In this document: positions 6,539 through 6,563 of the stretch, piece after piece | Numbering within the stretch: position 1 is the stretch's first letter | Layout: every line of letters begins with the position of its first letter | Source of the DNA: Sphingomonadales bacterium | Lineage (GTDB): Bacteria > Pseudomonadota > Alphaproteobacteria > Sphingomonadales > Sphingomonadaceae | Direction: 5' to 3' | Assembly: GCA_018067055.1 (NCBI GenBank) | Contig: JAGPVK010000150.1 | Span: forward strand, 1-6,563 | Length of the DNA: 6,563 nt | Program-made: the position numbers and the translations under genes | Notes under the pieces: model-generated | What the model was told of the DNA's origin: nothing | The model's database searches: none | The model's input: only the letters and a program-made list of their open reading frames with translations

Positions 6539-6563
6539 ATTCTTGAAATCAGCCGTGACTCCA

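Overview
This 6,563-bp window is an ordinary stretch of bacterial chromosome. It carries six protein genes, all with recognisable families. Moderate-high GC, the gene families present (a YfcG-type GST, an AlaC-type aminotransferase, a Tat-exported PhoD, a DUF3667 zinc-ribbon membrane protein, and ExbD) and the coding style suggest an alphaproteobacterium. Sphingomonadales is most likely, but this placement is inferred from protein style and not from a marker gene. I see no rRNA, tRNA, CRISPR array, insertion sequence or phage gene.

Layout. Positions 1-645 (minus) hold a glutathione S-transferase of the YfcG/Ure2p-like type, cut by the left edge. Positions 646-948 are a 303-bp divergent spacer with no convincing gene. 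Positions 949-1848 (plus) hold a TupA-like ATP-grasp protein, probably a ligase of cell-surface polymer synthesis, followed at once by an intrinsic terminator. Positions 1898-3076 (minus) hold an AlaC-type alanine aminotransferase that converges on the ATP-grasp gene. Positions 3178-4809 (minus) hold a Tat-exported PhoD-family phosphatase. Positions 4814-5989 (minus) hold a DUF3667 membrane protein, with only 4 bp between its stop and the phoD start. Positions 6092-6538 (plus) hold ExbD, the proton-channel partner of TonB-type energy transduction, transcribed divergently from the DUF3667-phoD pair.

The most notable signal is a perfect 25-bp AT-rich palindrome (6049-6073: two 12-base arms around one central base) in the 102-bp spacer between the DUF3667-phoD unit and exbD. 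It overlaps a plausible exbD promoter and has the form of a repressor operator. If it acts on both sides, it would tie a periplasmic phosphatase, a membrane protein of unknown function and a TonB-type energiser into one regulated response, perhaps to nutrient or metal limitation. That link is inference. I found no clearly new molecular system here; the best candidates for follow-up are this operator, the DUF3667-phoD pair and the isolated TupA-like gene.
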